The notes under the pieces: model-generated
The model's database searches: none
Seen by the model: only the letters and a program-made list of their open reading frames with translations
Told to the model about the DNA's origin: nothing
Position numbers and translations under genes: made by a program
In this document: positions 20,271 through 28,758 of the stretch, piece by piece
Layout of the letters: each line of letters starts with the position of its first letter
How positions within the stretch are numbered: position 1 is the first letter of the stretch
Origin: Azolla pinnata
Taxonomy: Eukaryota > Streptophyta > Polypodiopsida > Salviniales > Salviniaceae
Assembly: GCA_037176905.1 (NCBI GenBank)
Contig: JBBBWG010005080.1
Span: forward strand, 1 to 28,758
Reading direction: 5' to 3'
Length of the DNA stretch: 28,758 bases

Positions 20271-20277
20271 TATAAAA
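20271..20277 (+). promoter_or_regulatory. TATA box of the secreted-protein gene
   Basis: TATAAAA lies 122 bp before the ATG at 20393. Transcription from about 20300-20305 would give a 5' UTR near 90 nt, ordinary for a plant gene. A second TATA-like word (CTATATACATAC) is about 25 bp further on. Confidence 0.55.
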
Positions 20278-20392
20278 TGCACCCCCGAGAGTGCTGCTAT
20301 ATACATACACTCAATCACACTAGCTGCTAGAAATCAGCTCCCTTCATTGCCGTCGGACTCCGCAATCTCTCGATTTCTCTGTCTTATCGAAG

Positions 20393-21003
20393 ATGGCGGC
20401 AACGGTGGCAAAGATCAGGTGTTTATATGGGCATAATGCCAGGAACCAATTTATAAGACTAATTTGAATGGTTTAAAGGGTAGGATTTCAGTCCTTCGGT
20501 CGGGGGCAGTTGTTGTTCTCTCTAATATTACTCATCACTAGTGAATCACCCTTTAATCCATGTTATTTCTCTAAACTTCTCTCTAGTATCGCTCATCATT
20601 AGTGGATCCGTAATATATCAGGATGCAGCTGGCATCACTGTTGCTTGCAACGTTACTCGTGGCGGGGCTTATAAACAATGCACAAGGCCACTACACGGTG
20701 AAGAACGAGTCACACAAGGACATCGTCATCGTCGCGATCGTGGACGTCGACGCAGTCGTAGATGTGGACGTCGAGATCCTGGTGGCGGTGGGCGCCGTGG
20801 TGGAGCTGCCCGATAGCCACAGGCACTGCACAGTGAGGAACCTGGGCAACAAAGCGGAGAGCGCGCCCATCCACATCGACGCATCTGTCATTGTCATCGT
20901 GGACGGGCTCGTGGACGGCACCGTCGACCTCCAGGTCGGCGTGCTATCACTCGATGGCCTCCTCCACATCGTCGCCGATGCCGACATCATCGTCCGAGTC
21001 TAG
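20393..21003 (+). CDS. small predicted secreted Val/Asp-rich protein, two exons (unknown family)
   Basis: Exon 1 20393-20418, intron 20419-20621 (CAG|GTGTTT ... ATATATCAG|GA, 203 bp), exon 2 20622-21003. The splice keeps the frame and gives 135 residues. Residues 1-31 look like a signal peptide: MAATVAKIR, then a hydrophobic core LASLLLATLLVAGLI, with likely cleavage around AQG. The mature part alternates Val/Ile with Asp (IVDVDAVVDVDVEILVAVG; SVIVIVDGLVDGTVDLQVG), suggesting beta strands, and has one Cys (78). HYTVKNESHK (32-41) and HCTVRNLGNK (77-86) look like an internal duplication. Coding DNA is strongly G/C-ending, unlike its AT-rich surroundings. I recognise no family and infer no function. 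If unspliced, translation could begin at the in-frame ATG at 20623. Confidence 0.65.
20515..20609 (+). repeat. imperfect 34-bp direct repeat inside the intron
   Basis: TTCTCTCTAATATTACTCAT at about 20515 and TTCTCTCTAGTATCGCTCAT at about 20576, each followed by CA[CT]TAGTG[AG]AT. The second copy ends shortly before the 3' splice site, so the intron appears to have grown by a local duplication. Confidence 0.7.
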
Positions 21004-21864
21004 CTCCCTCTCCCCCCCCATTAATCGCCCATCTTCACTTACCAAAAGCTTCACTAAGTTATTTCGAATGTAGATTTCTCCTTTTTAATCTCCCCTCAGC
21101 TTGATCATCTCACCCTAGTTAATAATATTTCTAATAATCTAAGCTCATGTTTTGGTTTTTGTATTCGCTCGCTGTATTCTATGGTTGTTAATGATATTCG
21201 CTCTTTTAGCGAAAAGCTGTTTCAGCTCATTGGGCTTCCCTCAACAATCAGTAGTACCACTTGAGGTTACTGGATCAGTACCGGGGACATTAAGAATGAT
21301 TTCAATTACTGATGATATAAACACTACACTACGCTTCTCTCACATGCAGGACGTCGAGAATCGAAGCGCTACAATGTAACCTTGAGAGAACATCTCCTTG
21401 TTCTCGTGAACATGGCTATCTTTGAGACACTCAAACCTGATCATTCTGGCACTAAAATTAGTGATGCTTATATTTAGTAGCAGCTTCAACCAAATTTAGG
21501 TGGATTTTAGTTACAGCTTCAACCAATTGGGTGGATTAATCACGGCTTAATCCAACTGAGTTTAGGTGAGAATCATCATCTTCAGCTACCAAAAGCCTCA
21601 ATTAAATCCTTGTTTCTGGCAATCGCCTCGACTACTCGAATCCAAATTTGCTCGATTCTTGATGGATTCTCAATGAAGTGCACCGATACATTGACAAGCC
21701 TTGTAGGTACCTTAACTCAGATCACCAACCTGATGCATCATCAATATGGCATCAACTTCAGTTTCTCTAATGTTAATGCTCAGTATTTTGACCTCCAATG
21801 TTAGTAGAAGGTTGTTTGGTTCTTCACCATGAGGAAGGCCATGCTGAATGGATTTTCCATGATC
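21004..21864. other. intergenic region between convergent genes, no gene recognised
   Basis: The upstream gene reads toward this region from the left and the PPR gene from the right, so both 3' UTRs should lie here. Three degenerate tandem units with CAGCTTCAACCAA and GGTGGATT words are at about 21481-21568. Short open frames have no recognisable content. Confidence 0.5.
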
Positions 21865-24660
21865 TCAAGGTTGCAAGATGATCAGAAAAAGAACCATGAA
21901 AATGGCCAAATGATTTGACGCTGTCATATACAGGCTTGCTAATTGCAGCAATAAAGAAGGGCAACATTCATTTTTATTGTCGATGCATAGCACAACACAG
22001 GAGTCGATCACACCAAATCCTTCCTCTTCTTGTCTATACCTTCTTCTTCCTATGTTTGTGTACAGAACCCCAACTTCCAATACATTTTTGACCTTCCGCC
22101 CATGGATTCTACCTTCATTTATCTTCATCTCATTGACCATCACGATCTCCGACTCGTGGTGATGTAGCTCACTGATAAATTCTTCCCCTTCTGACCCACC
22201 AGAGCTTGCATGCATGTCAGACATCAGCACATAGGTGGAAGCATTCTTTGGATCGATCTTGACGGCATTCTCGAAGCATTTCCTTCCCATTCCTAGCTTC
22301 CCATGCAACCTACACCCACTAAGAACTGATCTCCAAGAAACGTCATCAGGAAGGCTTGGCATTGTTTTGACCAAGTCTTCGGCAACATAAAGCAACCCCT
22401 TCCGGCTCAAGGCATCGATGATGCGTCCATACATCTCACTCTTGTTCGATGACTCGAAATAATCGATCAATGGCTTCAAATAGCTATCTTCGATCTCATC
22501 ATTCTTAGCATAAGCAGCCATCAAAATACACCACGATATTTTATCTCTACTCTCCCATGCATCCAGTACCCGCTGTGCCTCTTGCAAGCTCCCACACCTT
22601 GCATACATATCAATCAAGCTATTTCCCAATGCACTGTCGAATTCAAATCCACCCTTCAGTACTTGTTCATGTATGAATCTCCCATGGTTTATCACACCCA
22701 TACGACCACAGGCTTTCAACATAGAGGTATACACGGCTTTGTTTGGCTCAATACGCTCTTTGAGCATTCTTTCATACAGCCTAAGTGCATCATATTGATG
22801 CCCGAGCTCAGAAAACCCATCAATCATAGCACCCCATGTCACGACATCTTTGTGCGAAGCCATGTCAAACAAGCTACATGCCTCTTTCAAAACTCCAAGT
22901 TTGACATACATGTCTATAAGGCTACTCTCAATGGTGACCTCTGACTCTAACCCACGTCTTATAATGTAGTCCTCTACGATTCTCCCTTGGTTTAGGTCTC
23001 TTAAGCTTCCACATGACTTCAAAATGAAAATCAATGTTCCCACCACCGGTTCAATGCCTCCCTGTTTCATTTTCCAAAAGCATTCCAACACATTTGAGGC
23101 ATGTCCGTGCTGAGAATGTGCCATTATGATTGCATCCCATGAAAATGCATCTCGGAACTGTAATCCATCAAATACTTTAGATGCATCTTTTAAGTTATAA
23201 AACCTAGAGTACATGGCAATAAGTGCATTGCTGGTGTTAGTGTTAACGTTTTCACATACTTTGATGATACAATCGTGCACAAGCCAACTTTCATAAGTTG
23301 CACAAACAGCGGCACACACTTGTGGAATACATGCAAAAACGATTTCATCGAGCACAATGTCAAGTTTTTGCATCTCTCGAATAAGCTCAAGAGCTTGACA
23401 TGAATGTTCATGTTGAGCATATCCCACTATAATGGTAGTCCATGACACCCGATTTTTGAAGGACATTCCATCAAAGATTTTCCGACCTTCTCTCAAGCTT
23501 CCCAAATTCAAATAGGAATGAATTAGAGAATTTTCAATTGCTATATCAAGCTGAAGGCCGCTCCTAATAAGCAGATCGTGTATCACACAAAAGTGGGAAA
23601 AACAACTCGCCATGCCATATGCATGTATTATGCATGAAAACGTGATTTGATTGGGTTTGATACCATTCTGCAGCATTTTCCAAAACAACTCGATTGCACC
23701 ATCAGGATCATCATTATGAGAGAATCCAACCATCAAAGTAGTCCATGAAACAAGATCCCGCTTCGGCAAATCGCCGAATATTTTCTGTGCATCTTCTAGA
23801 CTGCCATGCTGTATGTACATATTTATGAGAGCATTTCCTACTTCAAGGTCAGCTATAAGTCCGCTTCGTAGTATGCAATTGTGAAGCAGCCTTGCATGGT
23901 CAGAGTTGCAACAAGCTCGAATGATCCCAAAAAAAGTGACTTTCTCTGGAAGAAGATCGTCTTCTTCTTGCATTCGCTCGACCATCTTAAGGGCATCTAA
24001 GTAATGTCCTTTCTGAGCATATCCTAAAATCATGATATTCCACGAAACAATGTCCCGAGAAGATGTTTGTGTGAAGACGTTGTATGCTTCACTTAAGAGC
24101 CCACATTTTGCATACACATCGATAAGTTTGTTACACACACTGACACTCAAACAAAGATCAACCTTCACAACAAGATCATGTAGCTGTCTACATTGCTTTG
24201 CCAAATAAAGATTCCCACTTGCTCTCAAGGAAGACATAAGTATGGGCTCATTCGGATGTATGCCTGCTTGAACCATTTCATCCAAAAGCTCGAATACTCG
24301 CATTTCCTCACCATTTCTAGCGCATCCATTTATCAATGCTCCCCATGAGACAATATTTCTTTGCTTACCCAATCTCTGAAACACGTTCTCGGCATCCATA
24401 ATGCTCCCTGCTTTGGAATACAGATCGATGAGAATGCTTCCTCTGTACACATCCAGTTCCCTTCCTTCTTCAATGGCTTTTCCATGTACGAGCCTTCCCA
24501 CTATGATGTCGGTACTGGTAGCGTTAGCATGACATGCCTTTAGAAGGCCCACAATGGCGGGGTGGTTAGAGTCCACCTCTACATTTTTCTTCTGCATTTG
24601 AAGGTAGGACTCGACACAGTCTCGAAGCTTAATCTTTCCCTGCGATCCGGAAGCCCGCAT
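21865..24660 (-). CDS. PLS-type pentatricopeptide repeat protein, 931 aa, intronless, no DYW domain
   Basis: PPR proteins of the PLS class bind organellar RNA one base per repeat and usually direct C-to-U editing. Repeats run from about residue 34 to 790, with seven W-containing motifs such as SWGALINGCARNG, SWNIMILGYAQKG, SWTTIIVGYAQHE and TWGAMIDGFSELG, and linker words like LIDMYAKCG and LHNCILRSGL. An E-type region follows (MPSLPDDVSWRSVLSGCRLHG, DPKNASTYVLMSDMHASSG). The last 109 residues match no E+ or DYW text I know, and the final 35 are hydrophobic. The ATG is well supported: GCACCATGC context and an in-frame TAA 30 nt upstream. No clear transit peptide. It may need a partner deaminase, or the tail may be eroded. 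Confidence 0.9.
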   Translation of the reverse strand: MRASGSQGKIKLRDCVESYLQMQKKNVEVDSNHPAIVGLLKACHANATSTDIIVGRLVHGKAIEEGRELDVYRGSILIDLYSKAGSIMDAENVFQRLGKQRNIVSWGALINGCARNGEEMRVFELLDEMVQAGIHPNEPILMSSLRASGNLYLAKQCRQLHDLVVKVDLCLSVSVCNKLIDVYAKCGLLSEAYNVFTQTSSRDIVSWNIMILGYAQKGHYLDALKMVERMQEEDDLLPEKVTFFGIIRACCNSDHARLLHNCILRSGLIADLEVGNALINMYIQHGSLEDAQKIFGDLPKRDLVSWTTLMVGFSHNDDPDGAIELFWKMLQNGIKPNQITFSCIIHAYGMASCFSHFCVIHDLLIRSGLQLDIAIENSLIHSYLNLGSLREGRKIFDGMSFKNRVSWTTIIVGYAQHEHSCQALELIREMQKLDIVLDEIVFACIPQVCAAVCATYESWLVHDCIIKVCENVNTNTSNALIAMYSRFYNLKDASKVFDGLQFRDAFSWDAIIMAHSQHGHASNVLECFWKMKQGGIEPVVGTLIFILKSCGSLRDLNQGRIVEDYIIRRGLESEVTIESSLIDMYVKLGVLKEACSLFDMASHKDVVTWGAMIDGFSELGHQYDALRLYERMLKERIEPNKAVYTSMLKACGRMGVINHGRFIHEQVLKGGFEFDSALGNSLIDMYARCGSLQEAQRVLDAWESRDKISWCILMAAYAKNDEIEDSYLKPLIDYFESSNKSEMYGRIIDALSRKGLLYVAEDLVKTMPSLPDDVSWRSVLSGCRLHGKLGMGRKCFENAVKIDPKNASTYVLMSDMHASSGGSEGEEFISELHHHESEIVMVNEMKINEGRIHGRKVKNVLEVGVLYTNIGRRRYRQEEEGFGVIDSCVVLCIDNKNECCPSLLLQLASLYMTASNHLAIFMVLFLIILQP

Positions 24661-24793
24661 GGTGCAAATAATGGTGACAGAAGGCCATTAGGAACCAGCA
24701 AATTCAGATCCGAGACAGGATCTAGAGTGAGCCCTATGTAATTTGCAATATTGTATCTGTATGTACGTATGTATATTATACATATACGTAAAG

Positions 24794-24803
24794 TATATTT
24801 ATA
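24794..24803 (-). promoter_or_regulatory. candidate TATA box of the PPR gene
   Basis: The minus strand reads TATAAATATA about 135 bp before the PPR start codon. It lies across one arm of a perfect 11-bp inverted repeat (24789-24799 and 24815-24825, TAAAGTATATT and its complement). The whole stretch 24760-24830 is AT-rich, so other TATA-like words are possible. Confidence 0.3.
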
Positions 24804-25062
24804 GGTATGCGTATAATATACTTTAGAGCATGAGAGTTGTGTAGCGATCGTGTGTCTTTAACACTCTTGTACACTTAGTTTCCAAATAATATTATCACGG
24901 TCGAAGCTCGTCGATAACAATGGACTCGAAAGACATGAATACGACAAGAAGAAAACCAGATAAAAACAAGAAAATAAGATATGTATTACCAGGAGACTTC
25001 GAGTACAAGGCGTCGAAGACTGGCATTAAACCGGAATGGTTCAAAACAGAGACCAACTCAGT

Positions 25063-25268
25063 ATATATACAATTCTAGGTGGCACGTGGCTTGCATACAT
25101 GAATGCCACGTGACTTGCATGCATGATTGCCACTTGGTGGCTCTGAGGAGTTGCGATGTCAGCGGATATATACAATTCTAGGTGGCACGTGGCTTGCATA
25201 CATGAATGCCACGTGACTTACATGCATGATTGCCACTAGGTGGCTCTGAGGAGTTGCGATGTCAGCGG
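25063..25268 (+). repeat. 103-bp tandem duplication carrying G-box and RY words, upstream of the PPR gene
   Basis: Copies 25063-25165 and 25166-25268 differ at about two positions. Each has CACGTG twice (25083-25088 and 25107-25112; 25186-25191 and 25210-25215) in GGCACGTGGC and GCCACGTGAC contexts, and CATGCATG once (25118-25125; 25221-25228). CACGTG with GGC/GAC flanks is the G-box/ABRE word bound by bZIP and bHLH factors, and CATGCATG is the RY word bound by B3 factors. The block is 400-610 bp upstream of the PPR start. A regulatory role is inferred. Confidence 0.75.
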
Positions 25269-25439
25269 ATGTCGCAAGTAATTTTTAGCGTTAATATGGT
25301 AATACTTTAATATATTATCAAGTATTAAAATATAATATTTATTGGTTGACACAAAATAGTCTAATGAATAACATTTGAGCCTAGATAATTGTAGGTCATA
25401 GGTTCAAATATACATGTACACCTTTTTGTATTAGTATTC
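25269..25439. other. AT-rich spacer, nothing recognised
   Basis: Very AT-rich DNA between the duplication and the chromovirus fragment, without coding sense on either strand. Confidence 0.5.
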
Positions 25440-26006
25440 ATGATATGATCTCCCTCTTTGATGACAAGTTCCATGAGTCGTAATAGAAGAGCAAGGACCT
25501 GGCTTATTAAAGTAGGTATGATAGAATTCCTCTAAAAGTTGAGGAGCATTGGCAACATTTTCAGCAAGTTCCCATATCCGATCATTAGTCGTGTACCCAA
25601 GCCAGTTTACAAGAATATAATATAACTTGTTGCGCATGATTTTTTAATCCAAAATATCTTGAACTTCATATTTTGGTCCTTCTACAAGGTAGACTGAAGG
25701 TGGGGGTGAAATACTTAATCTAGAATAGAAGTAGATGCACAAGGTTCCAGTAATGAGATATGGAACACTAGATGAAGATTCATATGTCGAGGTAGTTATA
25801 GTCGAAAAGCAACATCATTGATTTTGTGAGATATCATAAAAGGACCAAGACATTGCTAGTCTAATTCGTCACACAATCTGGTTGTCTTCACATTGCGTAT
25901 TGGTCCTAAGTTCAATCTTAGAGCTAGAGTCCAAACGATATCGATCTTCTACTTTCTTGTACGAGGCCTAAGCATGAAGCAAATAGTTAGAAAGCTTGGC
26001 TTGAAT
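25440..26006 (-). pseudogene. chromovirus-3: integrase C-terminus and chromodomain fragment
   Basis: The minus strand from 26006 reads the end of a chromovirus polyprotein in broken frames: YKKVEDRY, VKTTRLCDELD, GPFMISHKINDVAFRL, HMNLHLVFHISLLEPCAS, YEVQDILD, then in an open piece (25637-25431) the chromodomain LYYILVNWLGYTTNDRIWEL and NAPQLLEEFYHTYFNKPGP. Chromodomains at this position steer integration to chromatin marks. Several stops are present (for example in ILD-stop-K). It is cut on the right by CACTA-2. It may belong to the same family as gypsy-2, but no shared domain allows a comparison. Confidence 0.82.
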
Positions 26007-27119
26007 CACTACAAGGGAATCTGTTGTTTGCCGCGACGTGGCAAAAACAAATTTACCTCCACGGCAATTTTACCGCGCAGTTACCGCGACCCTTTGCGCC
26101 AATTTACCACGATCTTTTCCGGGATCCTTGCCACACCTATATCCGCGAATTTGACGCAAACACCAACTCATATTTTGCCACGACCGTATCCGCACATTTA
26201 CCGCGATTGTTGATGCACATATTTCCGCGAGCTTAGCCGGTTAACTTTCCGCAAATTCAATGTGAAATTTTGCCGCACCTATTTACGCAAGCTTTGCCGC
26301 ACATATTGTCACTTAGAAAACTTCCATTTTTTCGCAAATATTGCTGCTCATTTCCTGCGGGTATTTGCGCAGCCTTTTCCGGTCACATTACTGCAAGTTT
26401 ATCCGGGTATTTTTCCACGATTATTGTCGAACATATTACCGCGACATTGATTTTCGATAGTCAATCGCCGCGAGTATTGCAACACATATTTTCGCGAAGA
26501 TGGAGCACAGATTGCCGCGACTTTGCCGCGACGTTACCGCGAGTTTACCGCGAGGTTACCACGGCATAGTTGCAAATTTGCCGCGACCTATTCACGTAAT
26601 TACCGCAACAAACGTGATGAACTCTCATTTCAGTTCATTTCAGGCAAATTAGAGGTATAAACAATTGCTCTAAGATATAATTATGTTGTAAATCATGTGC
26701 CTATATATTTTTTGTAATCTAAAATGAAGTATATTAATCCAATTTGCAAAGCAGATAGAAATATAGATGTATATATTCACATGTTCATAAGCAACTACAT
26801 ATATGTGTTAATACCTATGAAATAGAGCTAAGTCTACCAAAATGTGTATGTGCATATATACGTGTATGGTTGATCCACAAGTGGATCTATATGTATATAC
26901 ACTGATAATGTTCCTAATGCTAGTATATACCAGTTAATAAGAGACTATACATTAATTATGGCCATATATGGATCAATAGGTAGATATATTTGTCAGCACA
27001 CATATATATGCATGAGAGTATGTATATTTACATGAATTTGCATGTTTTTTTGCATATACAAAGCGTTAGAGCCTGATTGTTTCTATACTGCAGCAAAGTC
27101 GCGGCAATCACGCGCCTAT
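26007..27119 (-). mobile_element. CACTA-2: inverted relative of CACTA-1, truncated by an LTR
   Basis: Starts CACTACAAGGG at 26007, then a TTTGCCGCGA-type subterminal array to about 26634, the AT-rich core (26635-27090) and a few array words (GCAAAGTCGCGGCAATC) before the LTR at 27120. It is the reverse complement of CACTA-1 in order and sequence. It sits in the chromovirus-3 integrase. Its other terminus is not in the window. Confidence 0.78.
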
Positions 27120-27239
27120 TGTTAGCCCTTCAGATGAAAGACTAAGACTTGGTCGTGGTTGAATACGAATGGGGAAATAATCGTAAAGCTACGATTAGCC
27201 GTAACTCTGACCAATGCGATTATCCGTATAAACATATAC
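27120..27239 (-). repeat. truncated LTR of the gypsy-1 family
   Basis: TGTTAGCCCTTCAGATGAAA and about 100 further bases match the left end of the LTR at 16045. The match stops at 27239, where CACTA-3 begins. The rest of this LTR presumably lies beyond the right edge. Confidence 0.85.
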
Positions 27240-28758
27240 CACTACAAGGGAAATGTCAGTTTGCCGCGAAAATCGTTCTGCAGAACAACCAGAAAAAGTC
27301 GCGGCAAAGTCGCGGTAAACGACATTCTGCTTTACCGCGACATTTTGCCGCGAGTTTACCGCGAATTTGCCGCGACGCTGCCACGAGCTAGGAAAAATTT
27401 TACTGCGACATTGCCGCGTGTTTGCCGCGAATATTTAAGCACTGTTGCCGTGAGTTTTGCCGGGAATTTTACCGCGACATTCAGGGCTCATTTTGCCGGT
27501 CAATATCCGCGTGTTTGCCATGACCATTACAGCGACCATTTCTGCTATTTTACCGCGCCAATTTCAGGATGTTTGCCGCACACTTTGCCGCACAAATTGC
27601 CGCGACATTGCCGCTTGTTTTCCGCATGTTTTCCGCAACTTTTCCACGAGTTTGCAGTATATTTACTGCGAGCTTGCTGGTAATTTGCCGCGAGTTTGCA
27701 GCATTTTTACCGTGAGCTTGTTGCAAATTTGCCGCGAGTTTGCTTCATATTTACCGCGAGCTTGCTGCAAATTTGCCGCGAGTTTGCAGCATCTTTACCG
27801 CGAGCTTGCTTCGAATTTGCCGCGAGATTGAAGCATATTTACCCCTGTTTTACTGCACATTTGCCGCGTGGTTGCTACAAATTTGCCGCGAGTTAGCTGC
27901 AATTTTGCCGCAAGTTTTTTGCTAATTTGCCGCGATTTTGCTGCACATTTACCGCAATGTTCCTGGAACTTTGCCGCGAGTTTGCTGCAAATTTGCCACG
28001 AGTGTGCTGCAAGTTTACCGCGAGTTTGCTGCAAGTTTGCAGCGAGTTTGCTGGATTTTTACCACAACCTTGCCGAAACCTTGCCGCGTGCTAGCTACGA
28101 ATTATCCGCCTGTTTGCAACTAATTTTTGCAGCATTTTTACCGTGAGCTTGTTGCAAATTTGCCGCGAGTTTGCTTCATATTTACCGCGAGCTTGCTGCA
28201 AATTTGCCGCGAGTTTGCAGCATCTTTACCGCGAGCTTGCTTCGAATTTGCCGCGAGATTGAAGCATATTTACCCCTGTTTTACTGCACATTTGCCGCGT
28301 GGTTGCTACAAATTTGCCGCGAGTTAGCTGCAATTTTGCCGCAAGTTTTTTGCTAATTTGCCGCGATTTTGCTGCACATTTACCGCAATGTTCCTGGAAC
28401 TTTGCCGCGAGTTTGCTGCAAATTTGCCACGAGTGTGCTGCAAGTTTACCGCGAGTTTGCTGCAAGTTTGCAGCGAGTTTGCTGGATTTTTACCACAACC
28501 TTGCCGAAACCTTGCCGCGTGCTAGCTACGAATTATCCGCCTGTTTGTAACTAATTTGCCGCGTGTTTGCTACAAATTTACTGCTTGTTTGCATGACTGA
28601 CCCTGACTACGATATTGATCATGAATTAAAAACAAATTTTAATTTTTAAAACCCAAAATTTGGAATCTCAAATTTAATTTTGCAAATAAATTACAATATT
28701 GTTCATTAACTATACAAGGGTAAATATATTACAATGGGGGAATTAGAATACAATTTAA
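27240..28758 (+). mobile_element. CACTA-3: third GCGGCAA-family CACTA element, extends beyond window
   Basis: CACTACAAGGG at 27240 is followed by a subterminal array of TTTGCCGCGAG-type words to about 28590, then AT-rich DNA to the edge (28591-28758), which does not resemble the core of the other two by eye. TAC (27237-27239) would be the 3-bp target duplication; the partner is outside. No transposase is seen in the visible part. Confidence 0.75.
27695..28556 (+). repeat. 431-bp tandem duplication within the CACTA-3 subterminal array
   Basis: 27695-28125 and 28126-28556 are the same sequence at an offset of 431 bp. By eye the only difference is one C/T near the end (TTTGCAAC against TTTGTAAC). 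Inside, words of about 12 and 10 bases alternate (ATTTGCCGCGAG, TTTGCTGCAA), giving a period near 22 bases. Confidence 0.92.

Noticed and set aside
20691..20990. Antisense 99-codon frame rich in Ser/Thr across the secreted-protein gene
   Set aside because: It mirrors the Val/Asp-rich sense codons and has no start context or signal; the sense frame has a TATA box, a frame-keeping intron and a signal peptide.
21610..21804. 64-codon plus-strand frame between the two host genes
   Set aside because: No recognisable motif, and it is located where the 3' UTRs of both convergent genes are expected.
25390..25415. GTCATAGGTTCAAAT resembling a tRNA B-box, possible tRNA or SINE
   Set aside because: No A-box at the right distance and no cloverleaf arms could be found.
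27695..28556. Many overlapping open frames with repeated CREFAA/LPRVC-like text in the subterminal arrays (also 14787-15068 and 26024-26569)
   Set aside because: They exist on both strands and in several frames because the repeated words lack stop codons. No domain, start context or conservation is visible, so they are not genes.
1..28758. CRISPR arrays, bacterial operons or a viral genome
   Set aside because: The repeats are transposon arrays without unique equal-sized spacers, and the genes are plant nuclear and retrotransposon types.

Overview
The window is plant nuclear DNA. It contains an intronless PLS-type pentatricopeptide-repeat (PPR) gene, Ty1/copia and Ty3/gypsy retrotransposons including a chromodomain remnant, CACTA-type DNA transposons, a tract rich in the plant telomere-like word TAGGGTTT, and a gene with a TATA box, a short GT-AG intron and a signal peptide. 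Which land-plant lineage is not decidable from the sequence. A repeat-rich, seed-free vascular plant is my guess, not a result.

Layout. 1-5555: minus-strand Ty3/gypsy element (gypsy-1) with its 5' LTR at 5081-5555, then gag, protease, RT, RNase H and the start of integrase running off the left edge. It sits inside a plus-strand Ty1/copia element (copia-1, 5556 to about 8145). About 8256-9960: minus-strand, chromovirus-like gypsy fragment (gypsy-2), split by a solo LTR at 8320-8794 with the 5-bp target duplication CAACC. 9961-16860: second plus-strand copia element (copia-2), with LTR remnant, tRNA-Met primer site, gag, protease, integrase, RT and RNase H. It is split in RNase H by a CACTA element (about 14530-16636), which itself holds another solo LTR (16045-16461, duplication CGGAT).

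16637-26006: an island with host genes. It holds old transposon debris (another CACTA-like end at 18306 and a copia RNase H scrap near 19000-19210), the telomere-like tract at 18317-18913, a two-exon gene for a small, probably secreted Val/Asp-rich protein (20393-21003, plus) and the PPR gene (21865-24660, minus). Upstream of the PPR gene is a 103-bp tandem duplication carrying four CACGTG boxes and two CATGCATG boxes.

25440-26006: chromodomain end of a chromovirus integrase, cut by a second copy of the same CACTA family in inverted orientation (from 26007). That copy is cut by a truncated LTR (27120-27239), which is cut by a third CACTA element (27240 to the right edge). The third element's subterminal array contains a near-perfect 431-bp tandem duplication.

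The retroelement reading frames are broken by stops and frameshifts, and two of the four RT or RT-like domains have lost a catalytic aspartate. I see no functional mobile element. The two likely live host genes are the PPR gene and the small secreted-protein gene. The two facing, identical-type ends of the inverted CACTA pair bracket them.
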